DNA of 36,760 nt, from positions 1-36,760 of the forward strand of contig JAEYYL010000402.1 of NCBI GenBank assembly GCA_023430825.1, given 5' to 3'. The DNA comes from Verrucomicrobiota bacterium (GTDB taxonomy: Bacteria > Verrucomicrobiota > Verrucomicrobiia > Opitutales > Opitutaceae). Positions 23,297-33,188 of this stretch are shown piece by piece; within the stretch, counting starts at the first letter, position 1; each line of letters starts with the position of its first letter. Under the pieces are notes generated by a model. That model had not been told where the DNA came from. It did not search any database and saw only the letters and a program-made list of their open reading frames with translations. A program made the position numbers and the translations under genes.

Positions 23297-23474
23297 GTTC
23301 GCGTAAGGGGAGGTGGCGTATCCGCCGACGGAAACGAATCGCCGGCGCCGGAGGGTGTCAACGAGGGAAAATCCCGTGCGGACGCAGGGGCGCGCGAAGG
23401 AGAAGGGACGACGATTTGCGGGGACACGATTGGGTTGACGCAACTCGCGGTTCGCCGCGTGTTGAGGAGGCACC

Positions 23475-25799
23475 ATGCAGGGAATTCATTTCATCCAAGA
23501 CCTCGCGGTGATTTTGGCCGCGGCGGGTGTCGTGGGTTGGGTGAGCCGGCGGATCGGTTTGTCGGTCGTCGTCGGTTTTCTGGTCGCGGGGATGTGCGTC
23601 GGTCCGTTTTCGCCGGTGGTCGCGCTGGTGTCGGGGCTGGACCGGGTGGGGACGCTGGCGCAGATCGGTCTGGTTTTCCTGATGTTCTCGATCGGGATGC
23701 GGCTGAGTTTGCGGAAGCTGCGGCGGATGGGGCCGTCGCTGCTGATCGCGACGCTGGGGAGCGCGGTGGGGATGTATTATCTGTCGCGGCTGCTGGGTGC
23801 GTCGCTGGGGTGGACGAGTTTGCAGAGCCTGTTTCTGGCGGGGATGCTGATGGTGTCGTCGACGGCGATCATCGGAAAGGTGCTGCAGGAAACGGCGGCG
23901 ACGCACGAGCGGTTCGGGCAGCTCGCGATGGCGATCACGGTGTTGGAGGACGTGGTGGCGGTGGTGATGCTGACGATCCTGAATTCGTATGTGCAGTTCG
24001 GCGGAGCAGGGCAGGCGTCGTTTGGGGCGATCGGTGAGACGGTGGGGATGATGGCGGCGTTCGTGGCGCTGGCGGGCGTGGGAGGGTTGCTGCTGGTGCC
24101 GTGGCTGCTGCGGCGGATGAGCATCGCGGCGGACGAGGAGTTGCAGACGCTGGGGATCGCGGCGCTGTTGTTCGGGCTGGCGTTCGTGGCGCAGCGGGCG
24201 GGGTATTCGCTGGCGCTTGGGGCATTTTTGCTGGGGACGATCGTGGCGGAGACGGCGCATCGCCATCAGGTGGAGCGGACGTTCGAGGGGATGCGCGACG
24301 TGTTCAGCGCGGTGTTTTTCGTGGCGGTCGGGATGCAGATCGATCCGCGCTCGCTGGCGACGGAGGCGGGGTTGATCGCGATGGTGGCGGCGTTCGCGTT
24401 GGTGGCGCGGCCGGCGGCCAGCGCGCTGGCGCTGGTGGTGATCGGGACGCCGGTGAAGGAGGCGTTGCGCGCGGGGTTGACGGTGACGCCGCTCGGCGAG
24501 TTTTCGTTCATCATCGCGCAGGTGGGCGTGGCGGCGGCGGTGCTGCCGGCGAAATTCTATCCGCTGGCGGTGGGGCTCTCGTTAACGACGACGCTGGCGG
24601 CACCGGTGCTGGTGCGCCGGTCGGAGGGGATCGCGGGATTCCTGGAGGCGCGGCAGCCGCGGTGGCTGGCCGACTGGGTGCGTTATTATCACGGCCGGCT
24701 GGAGCGAATGTTGGCGCGTTCGCGGCGCAACCGGCTGTGGCAGCTCAGCCGGAAGCGGTTCATCCAGGTGGGCGTGGAGCTGATGCTGGTGAGCGGTGTA
24801 TTGATTTTTTCAGGACAGATGCTGGTGGCGGTGGAGCGCTGGCTGGGGCCGGACTGGCTCTTTCCGCACGGGCCGAAGATCCTGTTCTGGATCGCGCTGT
24901 CGCTCGTGCTGCTCGCGCCGTTGATGGCGGTGTGGCGCAACATCTCGGCGCTGTCGCTGCTGTATGCGCAGGCGGCGACAGCGAGCCGGGGCCGGGGCGG
25001 CAAGGTGGCGACGGCGGTGGAGGCGGCGCTGAAAGGGGTGGCGGGTGTCGCCTTGTTTCTGTGGCTGGTGATGCTGCTGCCGACGGACGGGACGGCGCGG
25101 CTGCTTTTGCTGGCGAGCGCGCTGGTGGCGCTGGCGGCGGTGTTTTTGTTGCGGCAGCGGCTGATTTACTGGCACAGCCATCTCGAGGTGGAGTTGCAGA
25201 GCGTGATGAACTCCGCGGAGCACACGATGGCGGGTTCGGCGGCGCCGTGGCTGCATCCGCACGAGGATTGGAACCTGCACATCATGGATTGCGTGTTGCC
25301 GGACCTGGCGGATGCGCAGGGCAAGCGGATCGCGGAACTGGATTTGCGGGCGAAGTTCGGCGTGTCGGTGGTGGGGATCGAGCGGCAGGGTTTCATGATT
25401 CCGCTGCCGACGCCGGACGCGGTGCTTTATCCGCGCGATCGCGTGCTGTTGATGGGAACGACGGAGCAGGTGCAGGCGGGAAAGAAATTGCTGGCGGCGA
25501 TGACGGGCACCGGGGCGATGGACTCGATTTTCGAGGAAGTGCAGATGCAGGCGATGGTGGTCCCGGAGTGGAGTCGCGCGGTGGAGCGGACGCTGGCGGA
25601 GATCGCTCCGGCGCAGATTTTCGGGGTGCAGATCGCCGGGGTGCATCGCAACGGCACGCGCATCTTGAATCCCGGTGCGGACGAGGTGCTCCGGGCGGGC
25701 GACGAAGTGTTGACCCTCGGCACGCTCGAGCCGTTGCGGGAGTTTAAGGCGTGGCTGCGCGAGCGGCCGGAGGAGGAAGCGGCGGGAGAAGGGGAGTAG
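23475..25799 (+). CDS. Kef-type cation:proton antiporter with two RCK_C domains
   Basis: A 774-residue membrane transporter. Residues about 1-385 are the CPA2 exchanger fold (GLSVVVGFLVAGMCVGPFSP, MVSSTAIIGKVLQE, AITVLEDVVAVVML). Unusually, about 425-570 adds a linker and three or four more helices. Two RCK_C/TrkA_C domains follow at about 597-675 (GKRIAELDLRAKFGVSVVGI, DRVLLMG) and 693-762 (RTLAEIAPAQIFGVQIAGV, GDEVLTLG). No nucleotide-binding RCK_N domain is present, unlike KefB/C (about 600 residues). The ATG has the strong site GAGGAGG, four bases upstream. It is likely a K+ or Na+/H+ antiporter; RCK_C domains in such proteins can bind c-di-AMP, and a c-di-AMP synthase lies at 31827. Confidence 0.87.
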   Translation: MQGIHFIQDLAVILAAAGVVGWVSRRIGLSVVVGFLVAGMCVGPFSPVVALVSGLDRVGTLAQIGLVFLMFSIGMRLSLRKLRRMGPSLLIATLGSAVGMYYLSRLLGASLGWTSLQSLFLAGMLMVSSTAIIGKVLQETAATHERFGQLAMAITVLEDVVAVVMLTILNSYVQFGGAGQASFGAIGETVGMMAAFVALAGVGGLLLVPWLLRRMSIAADEELQTLGIAALLFGLAFVAQRAGYSLALGAFLLGTIVAETAHRHQVERTFEGMRDVFSAVFFVAVGMQIDPRSLATEAGLIAMVAAFALVARPAASALALVVIGTPVKEALRAGLTVTPLGEFSFIIAQVGVAAAVLPAKFYPLAVGLSLTTTLAAPVLVRRSEGIAGFLEARQPRWLADWVRYYHGRLERMLARSRRNRLWQLSRKRFIQVGVELMLVSGVLIFSGQMLVAVERWLGPDWLFPHGPKILFWIALSLVLLAPLMAVWRNISALSLLYAQAATASRGRGGKVATAVEAALKGVAGVALFLWLVMLLPTDGTARLLLLASALVALAAVFLLRQRLIYWHSHLEVELQSVMNSAEHTMAGSAAPWLHPHEDWNLHIMDCVLPDLADAQGKRIAELDLRAKFGVSVVGIERQGFMIPLPTPDAVLYPRDRVLLMGTTEQVQAGKKLLAAMTGTGAMDSIFEEVQMQAMVVPEWSRAVERTLAEIAPAQIFGVQIAGVHRNGTRILNPGADEVLRAGDEVLTLGTLEPLREFKAWLRERPEEEAAGEGE

Positions 25800-25840
25800 A
25801 TACGCGGCGGAACGGGCGAAGCGGGGCGGCGTGCGGGCGT

Positions 25841-25868
25841 AAAAAAAGCGCGTCCGGTGGGACGCGCT
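25841..25868 (-). terminator. Intrinsic terminator of tatA
   Basis: On minus: stem AGCGCGTCC, loop CACC, GGACGCGCT, then seven T (plus-strand stem 25847-25855 and 25860-25868, A-run 25841-25847). It starts 26 bp past the tatA stop and is the only textbook intrinsic terminator in the window. Confidence 0.88.
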
Positions 25869-25894
25869 GAAATCGGGCGAAGAGCGAATGCCGC

Positions 25895-26131
25895 TCAGTT
25901 GGTGCCGTGGGTCTTCGAGGCGCTTTCGACCTTTTTGGCTTCCGCGGTCTCGGCGGTTTTTTCTTCCTCGTCCTTGCTGGCCTTCTTGAACTCCTTGATC
26001 GACTGACCAAGGCCCTTCGCGAGCGAGGGAAGTTTCGCGCCGCCGAAGAGGACGAGGATGATCAGGAGGATGACCAGCAGCTCCATGCCGCCGATGCCGA
26101 ATGCTGCGATGAAAGTCGGAGAAATAGCCAT
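25895..26131 (-). CDS. tatA: Sec-independent protein translocase TatA
   Basis: A 78-residue TatA/E-type protein that forms the pore of the twin-arginine translocase. One N-terminal helix (ELLVILLIILVLFGGAKLP, about 16-34) is followed by the conserved amphipathic helix (SLAKGLGQSIKEFKKA) and an acidic/Lys tail. The ATG at 26131 gives MAISPTFIAAFGIGGMELL; a TTG nine bases upstream is less likely. It is alone, without tatB or tatC, lying downstream of rpoD on the same strand and ending in an intrinsic terminator. Confidence 0.93.
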   Translation of the reverse strand: MAISPTFIAAFGIGGMELLVILLIILVLFGGAKLPSLAKGLGQSIKEFKKASKDEEEKTAETAEAKKVESASKTHGTN

Positions 26132-26229
26132 GATGCGCAACCTATGCCGACGCGCAGGCCTGTAAAGCGGGAAAGCGGTATAGGCCCGGCGGTCAGCACG
26201 CGCGCGGCGAAGACGGGCAGGGCGGAAGC

Positions 26230-26254
26230 GTGGCGCGTGAGCGCGCCACCTACC
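26230..26254 (-). repeat. GTAGG-led hairpin after rpoD
   Basis: A perfect 8-bp stem, GTGGCGCG (26230-26237) and CGCGCCAC (26242-26249), loop TGAG, then CTACC. On minus it follows the rpoD stop by 4 bp and reads GGTAGGTGGCGCG. Same arrangement as at 7798, 13475 and 35619. Confidence 0.6.
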
Positions 26255-26258
26255 TCAA

Positions 26259-28124
<1,866 letters not shown>

Positions 28125-28148
28125 GTGTTGGTGAATCCCTGTAAGTGA

Positions 28149-30032
28149 CTAAACGGCGGGGCTTAAACCGAGCGGTTGGCGGAGTTGGCGGTGCAGATCG
28201 GAGCGTTCCTTGTAGAGTGAAATTGGGTCAGAATTACTGTCCGCATGGGCATTGGCTAAAGCAAGTTCTATTTCCCGCAAGCGCGGCTCCAGCGCACGAG
28301 CGCGAAGTTGGCGGAGCCCCTCGTTGGCGACCTTTACGGGATCGTCGAGTTTCGGCGTCTCGAAAATGAGGCTGGCGACGAGGGCGCGTTCCGGGTCGGT
28401 TTCGAGCAGGGCGTCGAGATGATCGCGACCGGGCCAGGTGTCGTGTTCGAATTCGGCGAGGAAACGATTGAGCAAAAGTCCGGCGAGATGGCCGACGTCG
28501 ATCCAGTCATGGGGCAGCGCGGTGCTGAGGGGTTTGCCGAGGTTTTCGAAGTGAAGGCAAAGAAGTAGCAGATCGCGCTCCGTCGTGTGGACCGTCGACG
28601 GCGTCACTGTGTTTTGGGTTTTGGGTTCTGGGTTTTGGGTTGGGTTGTCGGCGGAGCGGGAGGCGGATTGGCGCGACTGGCGGGCGGTGAAGGCTTCGAA
28701 GTCTTTCTGGAAAGCGGCGGCGGAGAGTCGGAGATGCGAAGCGGCTTCGGCGAGAAACTCGGAACGGCCGACGGCGCTCTCGGCGGCGGCGATGAGTTCG
28801 TAGATGGATTGCGCGGCTCGGGTTTTTTGTTCGGCGGACGCGGCGGAAAGATTGGGCAACAATGCGCGGCAGGCGAAGGCCATCGCGCTTTGCGCGCTGC
28901 GGCGGACTTCGTCGTAGGCGGGGAGGCCGCGTTCGAGGAAGAGCAGATCGGGATCGACCTTGTCGGCGCCGGCGAGCGTGAGGAAACGGATTTCCAAGCC
29001 CGCCTTCAACGCCATCGGGAGGAAGCGCAACGCGGCTTTCTGGCCGGCGCTGTCGCTGTCGAAGAAGCATTCGACCTGCGGGTGATAACGCCGCAGGAGC
29101 ACGAGCTGCGGTTCGGTGATCGACGTGCCCTGCGGGGCGATCGCGGTTTTCAATCCCACGCTCCAGCAGCGCAGGGCATCGAGCTGGCCTTCGACGAGCA
29201 CGAAGGGCTTGCCGTCGCCGACGGCGGTGCGCGCGCGGTCGAGATTGAAGAGGAGATTGCCCTTCGTGAAGATCGGCGTCTCGGGGGAGTTGACGTATTT
29301 CGCTTCGTGGGCCGGATCGTCGTCGGGGGTGAGTTGCGTTTGTCGGGCGGTGAACGCCACGACGCGTCCCTGGTGATCGCGGATGGGAATCATCAACCGC
29401 CCGCGAAAGCGCGGCCGCAGCGCGCCGAGCGTGAGCTGCGCGTCGTCGTAGATGAAAAACAGTCCGCAGCGGCGCAGCGCTTCCTCGGAGAACTTGCGCT
29501 TCAGCATCACCGCGCCGAGCCCACTGCCGGCGGCATCGGCGACGCCGATCTTGAACTCGTCGGCGAGCTCGAGCGGGAAGCGGCGCTGCTCGACCCAGTA
29601 TTTGCGCATGAAACTTCCGGCGGCGTCGCTGGCCTTGAACGCCTGGTGAAAGTGTTCGGCGGCGACGTCGTGGAGGTCGAAGATTTCCTGCCGCAGCGAA
29701 CGCTCCTCGCGGCTGGGGCCGCCGGTGCCCTCTTCGTATTCGATGACGATGTTGAAGCGTTTGCCGAGTGCCTCGACGGCCTCGCTGAAACTCAATTGCT
29801 CCGTTTCGCGGACGAAGGTGATGGCGTCGCCGGCCTTGCCGCAACCGAAGCACTTGTAGAAGCCCTTGTCGGGATCGACGTTGAAGGACGGCGTCTTCTC
29901 GTTGTGAAACGGGCAGAGTCCCTTGAGCCGCGCGCCGCCGGCCTTGCGCAGGGTGACGACGCGGGAGACGACGTCGGCGAGGTTGACGCGCAACCTAAGG
30001 TCGCGGACGCAGGACGGTTTGATGACGGGCAT
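28149..30032 (-). CDS. dnaG: DNA primase DnaG
   Basis: A 627-residue primase that makes RNA primers at the replication fork. The N-terminal CHC2 zinc finger has Cys40, His43, Cys61 and Cys64. The catalytic core has RFRGRLMIPIRD, and the TOPRIM domain has Glu281 (VLVEGQLDAL) and Asp325/Asp327 (FDSDSAG). The C-terminal DnaB-binding part is diverged. Residues about 463-474 (NPTQNPEPKTQN) are a repeat-encoded insert in the linker, from a tandem GGGTTTTG word at 28611-28646. A TTGACA on minus at 30108-30103 may be a -35. It is divergent from the DUF362-like gene and cotranscribed with rpoD. Confidence 0.96.
   Translation of the reverse strand: MPVIKPSCVRDLRLRVNLADVVSRVVTLRKAGGARLKGLCPFHNEKTPSFNVDPDKGFYKCFGCGKAGDAITFVRETEQLSFSEAVEALGKRFNIVIEYEEGTGGPSREERSLRQEIFDLHDVAAEHFHQAFKASDAAGSFMRKYWVEQRRFPLELADEFKIGVADAAGSGLGAVMLKRKFSEEALRRCGLFFIYDDAQLTLGALRPRFRGRLMIPIRDHQGRVVAFTARQTQLTPDDDPAHEAKYVNSPETPIFTKGNLLFNLDRARTAVGDGKPFVLVEGQLDALRCWSVGLKTAIAPQGTSITEPQLVLLRRYHPQVECFFDSDSAGQKAALRFLPMALKAGLEIRFLTLAGADKVDPDLLFLERGLPAYDEVRRSAQSAMAFACRALLPNLSAASAEQKTRAAQSIYELIAAAESAVGRSEFLAEAASHLRLSAAAFQKDFEAFTARQSRQSASRSADNPTQNPEPKTQNTVTPSTVHTTERDLLLLCLHFENLGKPLSTALPHDWIDVGHLAGLLLNRFLAEFEHDTWPGRDHLDALLETDPERALVASLIFETPKLDDPVKVANEGLRQLRARALEPRLREIELALANAHADSNSDPISLYKERSDLHRQLRQPLGLSPAV
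28611..28646. repeat. In-frame GGGTTTTG tandem repeat inside dnaG
   Basis: The plus strand reads TTTTGGG and TTCTGGG units in tandem. On minus it encodes NPTQNPEPKTQN in the linker before the primase C-terminal domain. It is a third case of word-repeat DNA retained in frame within a gene. Confidence 0.65.
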
Positions 30033-30180
30033 GAACGAAACGAGCGTGCGCGCGGACGTTGCGCGGCGGGAGAAGAATGCACTTTCAACCCGCTCACCCC
30101 ACTGTCAAGTTCCCCCGCCTTCGCCGCGGTTTCGCGCGGTGCGAAGGAAACTTTCCGTGTTCCGCGGCTACTCACACACC

Positions 30181-31233
30181 ATGCGTCCGTCCCTCCTCCA
30201 GCTCGTCGTCCTGCTCGCATTCGGCCTTGTCGGCGGCGGGTTGGCGAAGGCCCAGCCGGTTTCGTCGCTGCCGCCGAAGGCGGAGCCGGCGCCGTTGTGG
30301 CAGGCGCAACTGCGGGGCTTCGATCAGGCGACGTATGCGCGGGAGGTGGAGACGCTCATCAGCCGGTTTGAGGAGGCGACAGGCCGGAAGCTGGCGCCGC
30401 GCGAGAAGAAGAAAGTGGGCCTGAAGATCTACACCGATTCGGGGCCGGGCATGGCGACGCCGCTGCCGCTGGTGCAGGCGGTGATCGCCGCGTTGGAGCG
30501 GCGCGGTTTCGAGAAGCGAAACATCTTCCTGGTGGGGTTGAACCAGCTGCGGTTGCGCATGACCGGCTACCTGCCGTCGCTCGTCACCGGCAAGACGCCC
30601 TTCGAAGGCCATCCGATCTACGTGCTCGAGTCGGGCCGGTATTACGATCCGGTGTGGTTCTACGATTCGCCGCTGCCGCAGCGTTTCGATCCGATCTTCG
30701 CGGAGCAGCAGACGCGGGATTTCGACGCGGACTCGTCGCCGGATCAGGACCGCAAGAGCTTCCTGGCGACGCCGCTGTTTCTCGACGCCGACTTCTGGAT
30801 CAACTTGCCGGTTTACACGGATCACCCGATGCTGGGAGTCAACGGCGCGCTGGTGAATGCGACGCTGTGGAATGCGTCGAACACGGCGCGTTTCTTCCGG
30901 TCGCCGGCGAATGCGCCGGCGGCGGTGGCCGAGATGAGTGCGATCCCCGAGCTGCGGCAGACCTGGATGTTCACGCTCGCGAGCCTGGAGCGGTTTCAAT
31001 ATATCGGCGGACCGTTCTTCAACTCGCTCTATGCGGCGTCCGAGCCGCTGCTGTGGTTGAGCACGGATCCGGTGATGATGGATGCGTTGATGCGGGCGCG
31101 GATCGACCGGATGCGGAAGTTGAACGGCTTTCAGCCGATCTCGGAGGAGATCCGCACGCTGGAGTTTGCCGAGACGCTCGGCGTGGGGTCGACGAATCTG
31201 CAAACGGCGGAGATCATCGACGTGGGTTCGTGA
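30181..31233 (+). CDS. Secreted DUF362-like protein
   Basis: A 350-residue exported protein. The ATG at 30181 begins a signal peptide (MRPSLLQLVVLLAFGLVGGG, cleavage near KAQ). The mature part has VGLKIYTDSGPGMATPLPLV followed by VQAVIAALERRGF and KRNIFLVGL, and later LDADFWINLPVYTDHPMLGVN, which resembles the DUF362 fold (VGIKVN...LV.AVI.gL...G) found in proteins of unknown function. Many DUF362 proteins carry 4Fe-4S cysteines; this one has no cysteine at all. It is divergent from dnaG and 85 bp upstream of nuoA. The family call is from pattern memory and its function is unknown. Confidence 0.6.
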   Translation: MRPSLLQLVVLLAFGLVGGGLAKAQPVSSLPPKAEPAPLWQAQLRGFDQATYAREVETLISRFEEATGRKLAPREKKKVGLKIYTDSGPGMATPLPLVQAVIAALERRGFEKRNIFLVGLNQLRLRMTGYLPSLVTGKTPFEGHPIYVLESGRYYDPVWFYDSPLPQRFDPIFAEQQTRDFDADSSPDQDRKSFLATPLFLDADFWINLPVYTDHPMLGVNGALVNATLWNASNTARFFRSPANAPAAVAEMSAIPELRQTWMFTLASLERFQYIGGPFFNSLYAASEPLLWLSTDPVMMDALMRARIDRMRKLNGFQPISEEIRTLEFAETLGVGSTNLQTAEIIDVGS

Positions 31234-31318
31234 GCGGGCGAAGCGGCGGCGATGGCGGGCGAGTTTCGCCAAATTCCCTCTTGTCTCCGCTAGGCAGCTG
31301 CGCCCAATTCATTCCGTC

Positions 31319-31693
31319 ATGGGTTCCGCCGCCTATTTTCCGTTCCTCGTTCAAGTGCTGCTCGCCGCAGCGATCACGGGCGTCGTGATCGGTGCGAGCC
31401 AGTTTTTCGGCCAGCGCGCGCGGCACACGAAGATCAAGGATTCGGCCTACGAATGCGGCATCCCGGCGGAAGGCACGGTGCATTCGCGCTTCTCGGTGAA
31501 GTTCTATGTGACGGCGCTGCTTTTCATGCTGTTCGACCTGGAGATCGTGATCCTCGTGCCGTGGACGTTCATCTACCGCGAGTTTCTCGCGAACGGGATC
31601 AGCATCCTGGGACCGATCCTGTTTTTCCTCGGCGTGTTGGTGCTCGGGCTGTTTTACGAGATCAAAAAAGGCGCGCTCGAGTGGGAGCGGTGA
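31319..31693 (+). CDS. nuoA: NADH-quinone oxidoreductase subunit A
   Basis: A 124-residue membrane subunit of respiratory complex I, with three helices (about 8-30, 59-80, 90-112) and the conserved loop DSAYECGIPAEG. KFYVTALLFMLFDLEIVIL is the family signature including the essential acidic residues. The ATG at 31319 was chosen from family length. Normally nuoA heads a nuoA-N operon; here a hairpin and an unrelated gene follow, so nuoB and the rest must be elsewhere. Confidence 0.93.
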   Translation: MGSAAYFPFLVQVLLAAAITGVVIGASQFFGQRARHTKIKDSAYECGIPAEGTVHSRFSVKFYVTALLFMLFDLEIVILVPWTFIYREFLANGISILGPILFFLGVLVLGLFYEIKKGALEWER

Positions 31694-31816
31694 GCCGCGC
31701 GAAGCGCGGCAAGCTCAAGGACCAACCTCCCAGCTCCCGACAAACACCAAGCTGCCGACGCCATTGGAGATTTTTCCTTTGAGTTTTCTCTGGTGCTGGG
31801 AGCTTGAGGTCTGGAG
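31694..31816. repeat. Hairpin and nested inverted repeat after nuoA
   Basis: Right after the nuoA stop, GCCGCGC (31694-31700), loop GAA, GCGCGGC forms a tight hairpin without a U-tract. Then CTCAAG (31714-31719) and CTCCCAGC (31727-31734) pair in nested order with GCTGGGAG (31795-31802) and CTTGAG (31803-31808). The right end supplies GGAG (31813-31816), apparently the ribosome site of the next gene at 31827. Confidence 0.55.
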
Positions 31817-31826
31817 CTTCTGATTC

Positions 31827-33167
31827 ATGCGGCTCGACAAGATCATCGCCCGCAGCCGGATCATCGACCTGCACAGCCTCGATCTGCAGGGCGCGTTGCA
31901 GGAATTGCTGGCGGTGTGCGTGAAGCAGTTTCCCGACCTGAGAGCCGATGCGCTGCTCAAGGGCCTGTTGGCGCGCGAGAGCACGATGACGACGTATCTC
32001 GGACTCGGCGTCGCCCTGCCGCATGTGCGGGTGAAGATGAGCCGCCGCTACATTCTCGCGATCGGCCGCAGCCGCGCGGGGATCAAGCACGACGGCGCGC
32101 TGAACGAGGAGCGGGTGCGGTTGATCGTGATGCTGATCGCGGGCGAGAAAGCGCGCGATTATCTGCAGGTGCTGGCGTCGATCGCGCGTCAGGTGAAGGA
32201 GCCGGAACTGGTCGACGGGCTGGTCAACGCGGCGAGTCTGGATGCGTTGCACGAGCAACTGGTGGGTGGCTTTGGCGGCATCCGGCCGGTGCAGGCGCAG
32301 CAGAATCGCGTGAACAAGCTGATGTTTCGCGAGGCGGAGCGGGTGGCGCGCGGGGCGAACTGCCGGGCGTTGATGGTGTTTGGCGACACGTTCATCGGCG
32401 GCATCGAGGCGACGGCGGTGCCCTCGAAGCTCAAGACGATCCTGGTGACGCGCAACCCGGTCGAATCGAGCGACGAGAATGGCGAGTTCACGGAGATGAT
32501 CCAGGTGCGGTCGTTCTCGAACCAGCGGATGGCGCAGCTGCGCAGCGCGATTCTCGTGGCGCTCACGCGCGGGGTGATCGCGTTCACCGATCGCGTGTGC
32601 TGCATCGGCGGGATGACGGGCAGCAACCAGTTCGACACGCTGACGGTGGTGGATATCGAACGCGAGTTTCAGACGCTGCTCACCGGGCAGAACGACCTGC
32701 TGCCGGAGGACGTGAAGCCGGAGGTGCTCGAACGCGTGATCGCCGTCGCCACCGAACTCGCGGTCGAAGGCCGCGAAGGCCGGCCGGTGGGCTGCCTCTT
32801 CGTGATCGGCGACAACGACCGCGTCGAGAAACTGGTCAAGCCGCTGGTGCTGAACCCATTTTTTGGATACAAGGAGGAGGATCGCAACATCCTCAATCCG
32901 TTCATGGACGAGACGGTGAAGGAATTCTCCTCGATCGATGGCGCGTTCATCATCCGCGGCGACGGCGTGGTGGAGTCGGCGGGCAGTCTGATCCAGGCGG
33001 GCGAGAGCGATTTTTCGCTGCCGAGCGGACTCGGCAGCCGGCATGCGGCGGCGGCGGCCATCAGCGTCGCGGCGCATTGCATCTCGATCGTGGTGTCGTC
33101 GAGCACCGGACAGGTGACGCTCTTCCGCCGCGGCGTGATGCTGCCGCTGACGGAAAAGCGACGGTGA
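31827..33167 (+). CDS. EIIA-Ntr / diadenylate cyclase fusion protein
   Basis: A 446-residue protein joining two signalling modules. Residues about 1-150 are a PTS EIIA-Ntr domain (STMTTYLGLGVALPHVRV, phosphorylatable His66). About 155-290 is a Rossmann-like middle part (RALMVFGDTFIGG, KTILVTRN) that recalls the pyruvate-kinase-like domain of some diadenylate cyclases. About 290-446 is a DisA_N-type cyclase domain, which condenses two ATP into c-di-AMP: DGA at 371-373 (DGAFIIRGDG) and GLGSRHAAAAAIS at 401-413. The family motif is RHR; here it is Arg405-His406-Ala407, so activity may be changed. No membrane helix is visible. The ribosome site GGAG at 31813-31816 lies in the preceding repeat. 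Phosphorylation-controlled c-di-AMP synthesis is the inferred role. Confidence 0.85.
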   Translation: MRLDKIIARSRIIDLHSLDLQGALQELLAVCVKQFPDLRADALLKGLLARESTMTTYLGLGVALPHVRVKMSRRYILAIGRSRAGIKHDGALNEERVRLIVMLIAGEKARDYLQVLASIARQVKEPELVDGLVNAASLDALHEQLVGGFGGIRPVQAQQNRVNKLMFREAERVARGANCRALMVFGDTFIGGIEATAVPSKLKTILVTRNPVESSDENGEFTEMIQVRSFSNQRMAQLRSAILVALTRGVIAFTDRVCCIGGMTGSNQFDTLTVVDIEREFQTLLTGQNDLLPEDVKPEVLERVIAVATELAVEGREGRPVGCLFVIGDNDRVEKLVKPLVLNPFFGYKEEDRNILNPFMDETVKEFSSIDGAFIIRGDGVVESAGSLIQAGESDFSLPSGLGSRHAAAAAISVAAHCISIVVSSSTGQVTLFRRGVMLPLTEKRR

Positions 33168-33188
33168 GCGCCGCGACGGCGGCGGTGT

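Noticed and set aside
23356..23361. TTGACA upstream of mreB as a full sigma-70 promoter
   Set aside because: No acceptable -10 lies 16-18 bp downstream, so it is noted but not listed as a promoter.
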